Positions 18,058-25,792 of a stretch of DNA of 64,000 bases are shown in pieces; position 1 is the first letter of the stretch, and each line of letters begins with the position of its first letter. Source of the stretch: JAGVPT01 sp035505655 (GTDB lineage: Bacteria; Bacteroidota; Ignavibacteria; UBA10030; UBA8401). Location: positions 1 to 64,000 of the forward strand of contig DATJQP010000025.1 of the NCBI GenBank assembly GCA_035505655.1, given 5' to 3'. Below the pieces are notes generated by a model. It did no database searches, was not told the DNA's origin, and saw only the letters and a list, made by a program, of their open reading frames with translations. Both the position numbers and the translations under genes were made by a program.

Positions 18058-19281
18058 ATGAACGATATCGCCGAACAGTACATCAAGTTGGTTCTCAAGC
18101 TCGGTCTTTATGACGCGGACTATGTCGACGCCTATTACGGTCCTGAGGAATGGAAGCCGAAGGGAAACGGAGGTGCGAAGAAGGATGCGTTCCCTGCTGC
18201 GGAATTCAAGACGGAAGTCGGCCGGCTCAAGAGTCTGCTGTCGCAATACTCTCCCGGGGAGAGAGAATCGCTTCGCCGGAATTCAATGTCGAAGCAGCTC
18301 GTCGCCGTCGAGGCGAAGATCGACATGCTCGCCGGAAAGAAGTACACTTTCGATGAAGAGTCGAGTCTCCTTTATGATGCCGTTGCCCCAACCTACTCCG
18401 AGGCTCACTTCCGGGGGCTCTTGACCGAGCTCGGTTCGCTGGTCCCCGGGAGCGGCGAGGTTTCGGCACGCCTCGAACGCTACAAGCAAAACTTTGTCAT
18501 CTCCAAAGACAAACTCGATGCCGTCTTTAAGGCGGCAATTGTCGAAGGCCGCCGGCGAACTCTTGAGCACATTCCCCTTCCAAAGAACGAGAGATTCACC
18601 GTGGAGTTCGTCAACAACAAGCCGTGGAGTGGATACAATTGGTACAAGGGGGACAGCTTCAGCGTCATTCAGGTGAATACCGACCTTCCCATCTTCATCG
18701 ACAGGGCGGTCGACCTCGCCTGTCACGAAGGCTACCCCGGACACCACGTCTACAACCTCTTGATGGAGAAGAACCTCTTCCGCCAGAGAGGATGGATGGA
18801 ATTCTCCGTCTATCCTCTTTTCAGCCCGCAATCGCTCATCGCGGAGGGGAGTGCAAACTTCGGCATAGAGGTAGCACTGCCGGGGAAGGAAAGGGTTCAG
18901 TTCGAAAGCAAGACGCTCTTTCCCCTGGCCGGATTCGATCCTGACCGGGCCGATGAGTACTACACGATCCAGGAGGTGAAGGGAAAGCTGGATAATGCCG
19001 GGAACGAGGCCGCCCGTAATTACCTCGATGGCAGGTGGAAGGAACGCGAGGCCGCCGAATGGCTCGTGACGTATGCTCTTTATTCACCCGAACGAGCAGC
19101 TCAGAGAGTAAAGTTTATAGAAAAATACCGGAGCTACGTCATCAATTACAACCTGGGGCAGGAGATGGTGCGCGGATATGTCGAGAGGCGGGGCGGGACG
19201 GCTGATCAGAGTGCCCGGCGATGGAAAGTGTTCGAAGAGCTTCTTTCGGAACCGCATACGCCAGGGGATTTGCTTGCGTAG
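18058..19281 (+). CDS. DUF885-like putative metallohydrolase
   Basis: 407 residues from ATG 18058, preceded by TTGGAG. An earlier ATG (18016) overlaps the predicted promoter and is disfavoured. The central DLACHEGYPGHHVYN holds the HExxPGHH signature of the DUF885 family, thought to be zinc-dependent peptidases or hydrolases. A downstream EGSANFGIE supplies a likely third ligand Glu. There is no signal peptide, so it should be cytoplasmic, unlike many exported DUF885 proteins, and at 407 residues it is short compared with the roughly 550-600 typical of those. Substrate unknown. Confidence 0.75.
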   Translation: MNDIAEQYIKLVLKLGLYDADYVDAYYGPEEWKPKGNGGAKKDAFPAAEFKTEVGRLKSLLSQYSPGERESLRRNSMSKQLVAVEAKIDMLAGKKYTFDEESSLLYDAVAPTYSEAHFRGLLTELGSLVPGSGEVSARLERYKQNFVISKDKLDAVFKAAIVEGRRRTLEHIPLPKNERFTVEFVNNKPWSGYNWYKGDSFSVIQVNTDLPIFIDRAVDLACHEGYPGHHVYNLLMEKNLFRQRGWMEFSVYPLFSPQSLIAEGSANFGIEVALPGKERVQFESKTLFPLAGFDPDRADEYYTIQEVKGKLDNAGNEAARNYLDGRWKEREAAEWLVTYALYSPERAAQRVKFIEKYRSYVINYNLGQEMVRGYVERRGGTADQSARRWKVFEELLSEPHTPGDLLA

Positions 19282-19327
19282 AGCGGGGTGGTGTAGAGCG
19301 ATTGTGAGCGTCTTGGGGTACGAGAAG

Positions 19328-19373
19328 CAGGACGCGGCGAACCCCGCGATGAGCGTTCGTGCCGCGTCCCTGC
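19328..19373. terminator. probable bidirectional hairpin between convergent genes
   Basis: GGACGCGGC (19330-19338) pairs with GCCGCGTCC (19361-19369), with outer GCAG/CTGC and inner GAAC/GTTC extensions interrupted by small bulges. It occupies the 102-bp gap between the convergent DUF885 gene and the four-repeat protein gene. T-runs are weak on both sides. Confidence 0.45.
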
Positions 19374-19383
19374 CTCGCGGTTC

Positions 19384-21120
19384 TTAGTTCTCAGTCATCT
19401 TCGAGTCGGTGCTGTAGACCGTGATCCCCCAGTTGTACGGATCCGGCGGCGGATCGTCGTTCCAGCCGTCGAAGCTGTGGGAGTCGTCGGTGCGGAAGTG
19501 GACGACGTATTCTCCTGCCCTGAGGAGAATCGTTCCGTCAAATCTCCGGTTCTTCTGTGCTCCTCCTGCAGGCTCTGTCATCCTATAGGTCATCTCCCAC
19601 ACGGTCCTCCCGGTCGCAGCATCTTCGATCCAGCCGTAGTCGACCATTTCGTCATCCACTCCTTCTCCGAGGGCATAGATCCGCACTTCGCTGTCTTTGG
19701 TGATGGTGAAGCTTTTATGCTTGCGTTCGTCGTCTCCCACCCTCACAATGCTCGCGATAATCCCTTTCGAATGGTTCTCGTCGAAGGGAGCGATATCGGC
19801 CGACGCGAATTTGTCGTTTGCCCCGTAGATTGAAATCCCCCAGTGTTCGGGGTCGTACGGCGGAGCGGCGTTCCAGTCGCCATAGTTGTGCGTACCGTCG
19901 GAAGTGTAGGTTGCGACGTAGTCCCCCTCGGGCAGATGGATGACGGTGTCGATCATCCGGTTCTTGCTGGCGCCTCCGGCGTGATCCGTGTCGCGGTACT
20001 TCATTTCCCACACTTTTTTGTTGGATCGGGCATCGAGGAGCCATCCGTAGTCGTACATCGTGCCGTCGTCCCCTTCACCGATGGCGAGAATCCTCACGTC
20101 GATGCCATGCTTCAGCGAAAACCCCTTTGACTTGAACTCCTTGTCCCGGACCTTGGTGATCTCGACGATCGCATTCCTGGGAGCCACATCCTCGTACGCG
20201 CAGAGGTGCGCGTATCCTTTGCTGGCCGGGTTGGAGACCCGCACCGTCAACCCCCAGAACTCCGGGTCGTACGGGGGAGGGGCGTTCCACTCAGCCGTTG
20301 AGTGTGAATCGTCCGTCACAAAATATGCCGCGTAGGTTCCCGCGGGGAGCGAAATGGTTTCCCTATCCATCCGGTTCTTCCTGTCTCCGCCGGCGCGTTT
20401 CAGCTCTCTGTTCGTCATGGTCCAGACAATCCTGCCGCTCTTGACATCCTTGATCCAGCCGTAGTCGTACGCGCCGTCGGAGCGGACCTCACCAAGGGCG
20501 TAGATGTCGAGGTCGGTGGGTTTGTCGAGGACGAAGGCCTGGTGCTCGGATTGATTGTCCCATAATCCCGACATGGAGAAGAGGGAGTTCTTTCGGTACT
20601 CATTGTGGAGTTTGTCAACCGCATCCTTGTCGAGGTGGGTCCCTTTGCCTTCGACGGTCATCGAGAGGTCGCGGTAATTGCCGGCGTAGTCCTCGTTGTC
20701 GTCCCAGTGGAAGACCTTGTCGCCGAGGAAGTCCATCAGGTCGGAGAATCCGTTGATGTTGAAAAAAGTGTACGGGAAGGCGCCGTAGTAAACCTCGTAC
20801 GTCCCGGCGGGAAGCTGGACGTTGTCGGTGTACGTGCTCGAACTCCGGTCGTGGGATTCCGACGCAGCACGCCGGACGTCCCAGACCACTTCGCGGGTCT
20901 CGGAATTGAGGATCCATGCCCGCGACCAGACAGGACGCTCCCGGCTGGAAGCTACTACCGAGATCGAAACGTTCTCCGGCTCCGCGAGGACGAACCCCTC
21001 GAACTTCACCTGATTCCGGTGGAAGTTCTCAAGCTTCACGAGGACGTTCTCGCCGCCGAAGCACCGGGCGGCAACCCCGGCAAGCAATGCAATAACCAAC
21101 GCTGGTATCATCCGCTTCAT
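19384..21120 (-). CDS. exported protein with four copies of an unrecognised ~110-residue domain
   Basis: 578 residues; ATG 21120 with AAAGGAG upstream. Signal peptide about 1-22 (MKRMIPALVIALLAGVAARC). Four tandem domains occupy about 36-155, 190-297, 330-435 and 465-572. Copies 2-4 share the order (M/A)xDYGWxxDxxSGRxVWxM, RxxxxAGGxxKNR, D..I.L..G.Y...Y.TDDSH, W(N)xxPPxDPxxWG(I/L)xV. Copy 1 is divergent (DYGW replaced by SRAWILN, plus a Phe-rich insert). Pro/Asp/Trp-rich loops suggest a beta-sandwich binding module. The mature region starts GGENVLVKLENF. I do not recognise the family. It is transcribed alone, convergent with the DUF885 gene. A Cys at 20 is not in a good lipobox. Confidence 0.85.
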   Translation of the reverse strand: MKRMIPALVIALLAGVAARCFGGENVLVKLENFHRNQVKFEGFVLAEPENVSISVVASSRERPVWSRAWILNSETREVVWDVRRAASESHDRSSSTYTDNVQLPAGTYEVYYGAFPYTFFNINGFSDLMDFLGDKVFHWDDNEDYAGNYRDLSMTVEGKGTHLDKDAVDKLHNEYRKNSLFSMSGLWDNQSEHQAFVLDKPTDLDIYALGEVRSDGAYDYGWIKDVKSGRIVWTMTNRELKRAGGDRKNRMDRETISLPAGTYAAYFVTDDSHSTAEWNAPPPYDPEFWGLTVRVSNPASKGYAHLCAYEDVAPRNAIVEITKVRDKEFKSKGFSLKHGIDVRILAIGEGDDGTMYDYGWLLDARSNKKVWEMKYRDTDHAGGASKNRMIDTVIHLPEGDYVATYTSDGTHNYGDWNAAPPYDPEHWGISIYGANDKFASADIAPFDENHSKGIIASIVRVGDDERKHKSFTITKDSEVRIYALGEGVDDEMVDYGWIEDAATGRTVWEMTYRMTEPAGGAQKNRRFDGTILLRAGEYVVHFRTDDSHSFDGWNDDPPPDPYNWGITVYSTDSKMTEN

Positions 21121-21552
21121 TGCAAAGACTCCTTTCGCAGGTCTTGCGTGATGAGAGATGGATGGAGGAACAAAGGCTTCAATGGTCTACGAGGAACTCC
21201 CGGATTTGTTTCTCGAAGAGGAGGGCCGGTTTTGGCTGGGAAAAACACGCTTACACGAACTGCAGTGACAGGAAGAAATGGCCGCGAAGAACGTGTTCGC
21301 TCTTCTCTTGCGCTTTCGGCGGGAACATCTCTCGGCCGAATGCCGCCTTCCTGTCCATCAAACAAAACCCTCGTGTGCCGGGCAGCAAGTTCGTGTCATG
21401 AGGGTGGATTGGGAATAAGGCCGGTGACTTCGGAATCTCTTTTCATCTTTTCTGTCTCCTGACTCCTGTATTCTGTCTTCTGTCCCTGGCATTTCACAGG
21501 CCATTTGACTATTTTATCGGTCGCCAATTACCAAAGGACAGATTTTTACAGA
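21121..21552. other. 432-bp divergent intergenic region
   Basis: Between the four-repeat protein gene (minus) and the ABC exporter gene (plus). No gene supported; the minus-strand frame at 21117-21365 is Arg/Pro-rich and unlike protein. It contains the second copy of the pyrimidine-rich repeat (21448-21487) and a TTGACT at 21505-21510 without a good -10 partner. Confidence 0.6.
21448..21487 (+). repeat. pyrimidine-rich intergenic repeat, copy 2
   Basis: TTTTCTGTCT followed by CCTGACTCCTGTATTCTGTC; matches copy 1 (9271-9310) in about 33 of 40 positions. Lies 17 bp before TTGACT (21505). The bases just before (TTTTCATC) mirror the GATGAAAA seen in the other gap, so the repeat unit may be longer than the core. 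Confidence 0.65.
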
Positions 21553-23346
21553 ATGCGCCTCCTTCTTTCGTACCTCAAACAGTACTGGAAGCTCGTCGTA
21601 CTCGCCCTTCTCCTCGCCGCGATCAACCAGGTCTTTTCGCTCCTAGACCCCCTGATCTTCCGGCACGTCATCGACGAATACGCGACAAGGTTCAAAGAGT
21701 ACACAGCGACCCAATTCTTCAAGGGAGTCGGCTTGCTCCTGGCGATGGCGGTCGGAGTTGCCTTCATCTCGAGGGTGGCGAAGAACTTCCAGGACTATTA
21801 TATCAACGTCATCATCCAGAAGCTGGGGGCGCAGATCTATTCGGACGGACTCCGGCATTCGCTCGAGCTTCCATACTCCGTCTTCGAGGACCAACGGAGC
21901 GGTGAGACACTTGGCAAACTCCAGAAGGTCCGGAGCGACGTGGAGCGGCTCATCGCCGCGGCGATCAACATCCTCTTTACGACCTTTGTCGGCATCATCT
22001 TCGTGACGGCGTACGCTGTCAGCGTCCACTGGCTCATTGCGCCGGTCTACTTCTCGACGATCCCGATCCTTGCCATCATCAGCTCGGTGCTGGGAAAGAA
22101 GATCAAGACAATCCAGAAGACGATAGTCGCGGAGACGACCGGGCTGGCCGGATCGACGACCGAATCGCTCCGGAACATCGAGCTTGTGAAGAGCCTCGGC
22201 CTTGCCCAGCAGGAGATCGCGCGCCTCAACAACACGACAGGGAAAATCCTCAAGCTCGAGCTCAAGAAAGTCCGCTACTTGCGGAGTCTGAGCTTCATCC
22301 AGGGGACTTCCGTGAACTTTCTCCGGACGACGATCCTCTTCCTGATGCTCTATCTTATCTATGCCCAGCAGATCACCTTCGGTCAGTTCTTCTCCCTCTG
22401 GATTTATTCGTTCTTCATCTTCGGTCCGCTCCAGGAGCTCGGCAACGTCATCAATATCTACCGCGAGGCGGAAGTGTCGCTCAACACCTTCGAGGAAATC
22501 CTCAGGATGCCGAAGGAGGCCGTTCCTGCCGCCCCGGTCGCCATCCACTCGGTCGATATCCTTGAGTTCTCGGATGTCGGGTTCAAGTACCAATCGGCGA
22601 CGACGAATGCGCTCAACGGGATTTCGTTCAGCGCAAGGATGGGGGAGACGGTCGCCTTCGTCGGTCCGTCCGGATCGGGAAAGACGACGCTCGTGAAGCT
22701 CCTCGTCGGTCTCTACTCCCCCCACACCGGCGAGATTCTCTACAACGGGCACAAGAGCACAACGATCGATCTCGACCGGCTGAGAGAGAAGGTCGGATTT
22801 GTCACGCAGGACACCCAGCTCTTCTCGGGGACCATCAAGGAGAACCTCCTCTTTGTGCACCCGGAGGCGACCGAGGCCGAGTGCATGGAGGTCCTGAATC
22901 AGGCTGCGTGCCAGAGTCTCCTCGCCCGCGCGGAGAAGGGGCTCGATACGATGATCGGTGAAGGAGGAGTAAAAGTATCGGGGGGAGAGAAGCAGCGTCT
23001 CTCGATCGCCCGCGCGCTTCTCCGGAAGCCCGACCTTCTCGTTTTCGACGAGGCGACCTCGTCGCTCGACTCGCTGACGGAAGAGGAAATCACCGGAACG
23101 ATTCGCGACATCTCCACGAGAAAAGACCTCATCACAATCATGATCGCCCACCGGCTTTCGACCGTGATGCATTCGGACAAGATCTTCGTACTCGAGAAAG
23201 GGGTGATTGTCGAGTCGGGGCGGCACCGGGAGCTTCTCGACCTCAAGGGGCTCTACTATGCGATGTGGCGCCAACAGATCGGGGAGCGGGAGGACGGCAC
23301 GATGAAGGCCGCACTCGACGCCGCGAAAAGAATCACCAGGAACTAG
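21553..23346 (+). CDS. ABC transporter, fused permease and ATPase (multidrug/lipid exporter type)
   Basis: 597 residues from ATG 21553, with AAAGGA about 14 bases upstream; an upstream in-frame TTG is less likely. A six-helix exporter-type membrane domain (~1-315) precedes a nucleotide-binding domain with Walker A GPSGSGKTT, Q-loop FVTQDTQLF, signature VSGGEKQRLS, Walker B LLVFDEATSSLD and switch His in IAHRLSTV. It should function as a dimer exporting hydrophobic molecules or lipids; the substrate is unknown. The start of a repeat-like leader element follows its stop directly, then an EamA permease gene on the same strand. Confidence 0.95.
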   Translation: MRLLLSYLKQYWKLVVLALLLAAINQVFSLLDPLIFRHVIDEYATRFKEYTATQFFKGVGLLLAMAVGVAFISRVAKNFQDYYINVIIQKLGAQIYSDGLRHSLELPYSVFEDQRSGETLGKLQKVRSDVERLIAAAINILFTTFVGIIFVTAYAVSVHWLIAPVYFSTIPILAIISSVLGKKIKTIQKTIVAETTGLAGSTTESLRNIELVKSLGLAQQEIARLNNTTGKILKLELKKVRYLRSLSFIQGTSVNFLRTTILFLMLYLIYAQQITFGQFFSLWIYSFFIFGPLQELGNVINIYREAEVSLNTFEEILRMPKEAVPAAPVAIHSVDILEFSDVGFKYQSATTNALNGISFSARMGETVAFVGPSGSGKTTLVKLLVGLYSPHTGEILYNGHKSTTIDLDRLREKVGFVTQDTQLFSGTIKENLLFVHPEATEAECMEVLNQAACQSLLARAEKGLDTMIGEGGVKVSGGEKQRLSIARALLRKPDLLVFDEATSSLDSLTEEEITGTIRDISTRKDLITIMIAHRLSTVMHSDKIFVLEKGVIVESGRHRELLDLKGLYYAMWRQQIGEREDGTMKAALDAAKRITRN

Positions 23347-23470
23347 TGTCGCTTCCAAAAAGTTGTTTTGTGTCTTGAAACAGCCTGCGTGCGTTTGAAG
23401 CGGCACTGTGCTTTCTCAAGAACAGATCATTCAGGAGAAGGGGCCGTAGCCCGTCGCTTTTCCTCCATTC
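23347..23470 (+). repeat. leader-like intergenic repeat, copy B (before EamA permease gene)
   Basis: Second copy of the element at 17036-17160. It starts at the first base after the ABC gene stop and contains TTCCAAAA, TGTGTCTTGA, CACTGTGCTT and TCATTCAGGAGAAGGGGC (23427-23444). It ends about 25 bases before the TTG start of the permease gene. The AGGAGAAGG inside the conserved block resembles a ribosome-binding site, but no start codon follows it at a suitable distance. Confidence 0.7.
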
Positions 23471-23492
23471 TTCCCGGAAAGGAACTCTCTCT

Positions 23493-24377
23493 TTGATCGG
23501 TGAGCTTTGTGCACTTGCAACCGCGTGCGTCTGGTCGGTCAGCTCGATCATGTTTGCGGGAGCGATCCGCCGGGCCGGCTCCGTGCAGGTGAACGTGGCC
23601 AGGCTCGTCATTGCCGCGCTGTTTCTTCTCGTCACCGTAGTGGCCGGAGGCCTTAGCCTTCGTCTCTCCTCGACGCAGTATGCCTACCTCGGCATCAGCG
23701 GACTCATCGGACTCGTCTTCGGCGACAGTTTCCTCTTCAAATCGTTCCAGGTGAACGGCGCGCGGATCAGCATGCTGATCATGTCGCTCGCCCCCGCGAT
23801 CAGCGCCCTCCTCGCCTTTTTCATCCTCTCCGAATCCATTCCGTTCTGGGGAATCGCCGGCATTGTTGTCACCACCGCGGGCATCGCCGTTGTCGTCGTT
23901 GCAAACCAGCAGAGCGAGACGACCAGGTTGAAGCTGACGCCTCTCGGACTCGTCTACGGATTTTTCGGTGCGGTGGGACAGGGGGCGGGGCTGGTTTTCG
24001 CGAGGCTCGCGTTCAACGAGGGGGAGATCAACGGGTTCGTTGCGACCTTTGTGCGCATTGCCGCCTCGGTCATCGTCCTGGTTCCCCTGACCCTTGCGAC
24101 CGGTCTCGTCAGAAACCCCGTCCGTCTCTTCGTGAAAGAGAAAAGAGCTCTCGCGTTGACGATCGGAGGGGCGATCTTCGGACCGTATCTGGGGATCACC
24201 TTCAGCCTCATCGCCATTGCGTACACAAAGGTCGGGATTGCGGCGACGCTCATGGCAACGGTCCCCATCCTTATGCTTCCCTTGGTGCGGATTATCTATA
24301 AAGAGCGGCTCACGTGGCATGCAACCGCCGGGGCCTGTGTCGCTGTCGCCGGTGTGGCCATTCTGCTCCTGCAGTGA
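23493..24377 (+). CDS. EamA/DMT-superfamily permease
   Basis: 294 residues, ten predicted membrane helices in two five-helix halves (two EamA domains), as in RhaT/YdcZ-like drug/metabolite transporters. The first helix begins GELCALATACVWSVSSIMFAG; the second half begins PLGLVYGFFGAVGQGAGLVFAR and ends in a typical short C terminus. The start is TTG 23493 with GGAAAGGA upstream. The substrate is unknown. The repeated leader-like element upstream is shared with the TSUP permease gene. Confidence 0.9.
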   Translation: MIGELCALATACVWSVSSIMFAGAIRRAGSVQVNVARLVIAALFLLVTVVAGGLSLRLSSTQYAYLGISGLIGLVFGDSFLFKSFQVNGARISMLIMSLAPAISALLAFFILSESIPFWGIAGIVVTTAGIAVVVVANQQSETTRLKLTPLGLVYGFFGAVGQGAGLVFARLAFNEGEINGFVATFVRIAASVIVLVPLTLATGLVRNPVRLFVKEKRALALTIGGAIFGPYLGITFSLIAIAYTKVGIAATLMATVPILMLPLVRIIYKERLTWHATAGACVAVAGVAILLLQ

Positions 24378-24409
24378 ATAAATGGGGTTCCAGGCTCCCT
24401 TCCCGCGTA

Positions 24410-24440
24410 TTGCATTTCGCGAAACTAATCCATAATTTCC
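24410..24440 (+). promoter_or_regulatory. promoter for response regulator and hydrolase genes
   Basis: TTGCAT (24410-24415), 17-bp spacer, TAATTTCC (24433-24440). Same TTG-to-TA distance of 23 as other candidates in the window. Predicted start near 24444, leaving a leader of about 45 bases. Confidence 0.5.
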
Positions 24441-24488
24441 GCACCAGACAGAGGGGAGGGGTACGCCAACATCACGCATGGAGCAGGG

Positions 24489-24875
24489 TTGAACAAGAAA
24501 GTCCTCATCGTCGACGACGAAGATTTCCTTCGAAGTTTCTATTCCCATTTCTTCGTGAACAAAGGGTTCACTGTTCTTGAAGCGGACAACGGCCTCGATG
24601 GCGTGAGCATCGCAGAGAAGGAGAAACCGGAGCTCATCCTCCTTGACCTCATCATGCCCGGCATGCACGGCTTTGCCGTGACGAAGCAGCTCCGCGAGAA
24701 TCAGGCCTTCGACAAGACCACCATTATCATCACCTCCGCGAAATCCTACAAACCGGACATCGACAAGGCGCTCGAGCTCGGCGCCGATGCGTACGTCATC
24801 AAGCCGGTGGAGTTCGACGAGCTTTTTCAGATCGTTGAAGAGAAGATGAAGATCAGGGAGAGGAAGATCGCATGA
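24489..24875 (+). CDS. single-domain response regulator (CheY-like)
   Basis: 128 residues, a receiver domain only. Acidic residues in VDDEDF, phospho-acceptor Asp in LLDLIMPGMHG, conserved Ser in IITSAKS and Lys in VIKPVEF are all present. The start is TTG 24489 with GGAG five bases upstream. It overlaps the next gene by four bases (ATGA), so the pair is translationally coupled. No output domain or histidine kinase is adjacent. The hybrid kinase at 1020-4064 could be a distant partner, but nothing links them directly. Confidence 0.93.
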   Translation: MNKKVLIVDDEDFLRSFYSHFFVNKGFTVLEADNGLDGVSIAEKEKPELILLDLIMPGMHGFAVTKQLRENQAFDKTTIIITSAKSYKPDIDKALELGADAYVIKPVEFDELFQIVEEKMKIRERKIA

Positions 24876-25750
24876 AGGTCCGCTTCTGGGGAACGCGCGG
24901 GTCGATAGCGACGCCGGGGCCGGCGACCCTGAAGTACGGCGGAAACACTTCCTGCGTGGAGCTCAGGGCGGGCGAACACATCCTCGTGTTCGATGCGGGG
25001 ACGGGGATTCACAACCTCGGCGCCAGCCTGGTGAAAGAGTTCGCTTCGAAGCCGATTACCGTCCACGTCTTCATCAGCCACACCCACTGGGATCATATCC
25101 AGGGGTTCCCGTTTTTCCTTCCAGCGTACGGCAAGCAGAATCGCATCATTGTCTACGGTCCCCCCGGCAGGGACAAGTCCCTCCGGCAGATCATGCGGAT
25201 GCAGATGGACTCCGATTACTTTCCCGTGGCGCTCGGCGACATGAATCCCGGGATCGAGATCAACGAAGTCCACGACCCGATCACCATCGGGAACCTTACC
25301 GTCACGAACTTCTACCTCAATCATCCTGCGATGTCTCTCGCGTACCGGGTCTCCGACGGAACGCGGAGCGTCGTTTATGCCACCGACAACGAGCCTTACA
25401 AGTACACTCTCCCTTCCCACGACGACACGACGAAACGGCTCGGCCTTCCGGAGTACCTCGATGAGAAGCTCATCGAGTTCCTCGACGGCACCGACCTCTA
25501 CATCGGCGAGGCGCAGTATACGCTGGATGAGTACAAGGCCAAGCTCGGATGGGGACACTCGCCGATCGAATCGATCGTCGAGTTTTCCGTGAAAGGGAAG
25601 GTCAAGCGCCTCGCATTGTTCCACCACGACCCCTACCATGACGATGCGTTTGTCGATGGCATGGTCGCTCATGCGCAGAGGCTCCTCGCGGAGCAGAAAA
25701 GCGCCATCGAATGCTTTGGAGCGCGGGAGGGGCTGGAAGTCGAAGTATAA
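24872..25750 (+). CDS. metallo-beta-lactamase-fold hydrolase
   Basis: 292 residues. Opens with KVRFWGTRGSIATPGP and GGNTSCVEL, then the metal site SHTHWDHIQGFPFF (HxHxDH), a further His in YLNHPAMSLAYRV, the Asp in YATDNEP and a C-terminal HHDP. This pattern is that of the RNase Z/PhnP-like branch, which contains many phosphodiesterases. The ATG overlaps the regulator stop by four bases. A regulated phosphodiesterase acting on a nucleotide signal is possible but is inference only. It converges with the hydrolase gene ending at 25793. Confidence 0.88.
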   Translation: MKVRFWGTRGSIATPGPATLKYGGNTSCVELRAGEHILVFDAGTGIHNLGASLVKEFASKPITVHVFISHTHWDHIQGFPFFLPAYGKQNRIIVYGPPGRDKSLRQIMRMQMDSDYFPVALGDMNPGIEINEVHDPITIGNLTVTNFYLNHPAMSLAYRVSDGTRSVVYATDNEPYKYTLPSHDDTTKRLGLPEYLDEKLIEFLDGTDLYIGEAQYTLDEYKAKLGWGHSPIESIVEFSVKGKVKRLALFHHDPYHDDAFVDGMVAHAQRLLAEQKSAIECFGAREGLEVEV

Positions 25751-25792
25751 CCCGAAGCTCCTCGCCGCGCACCGTCGGTTCAACCCCCTTTG

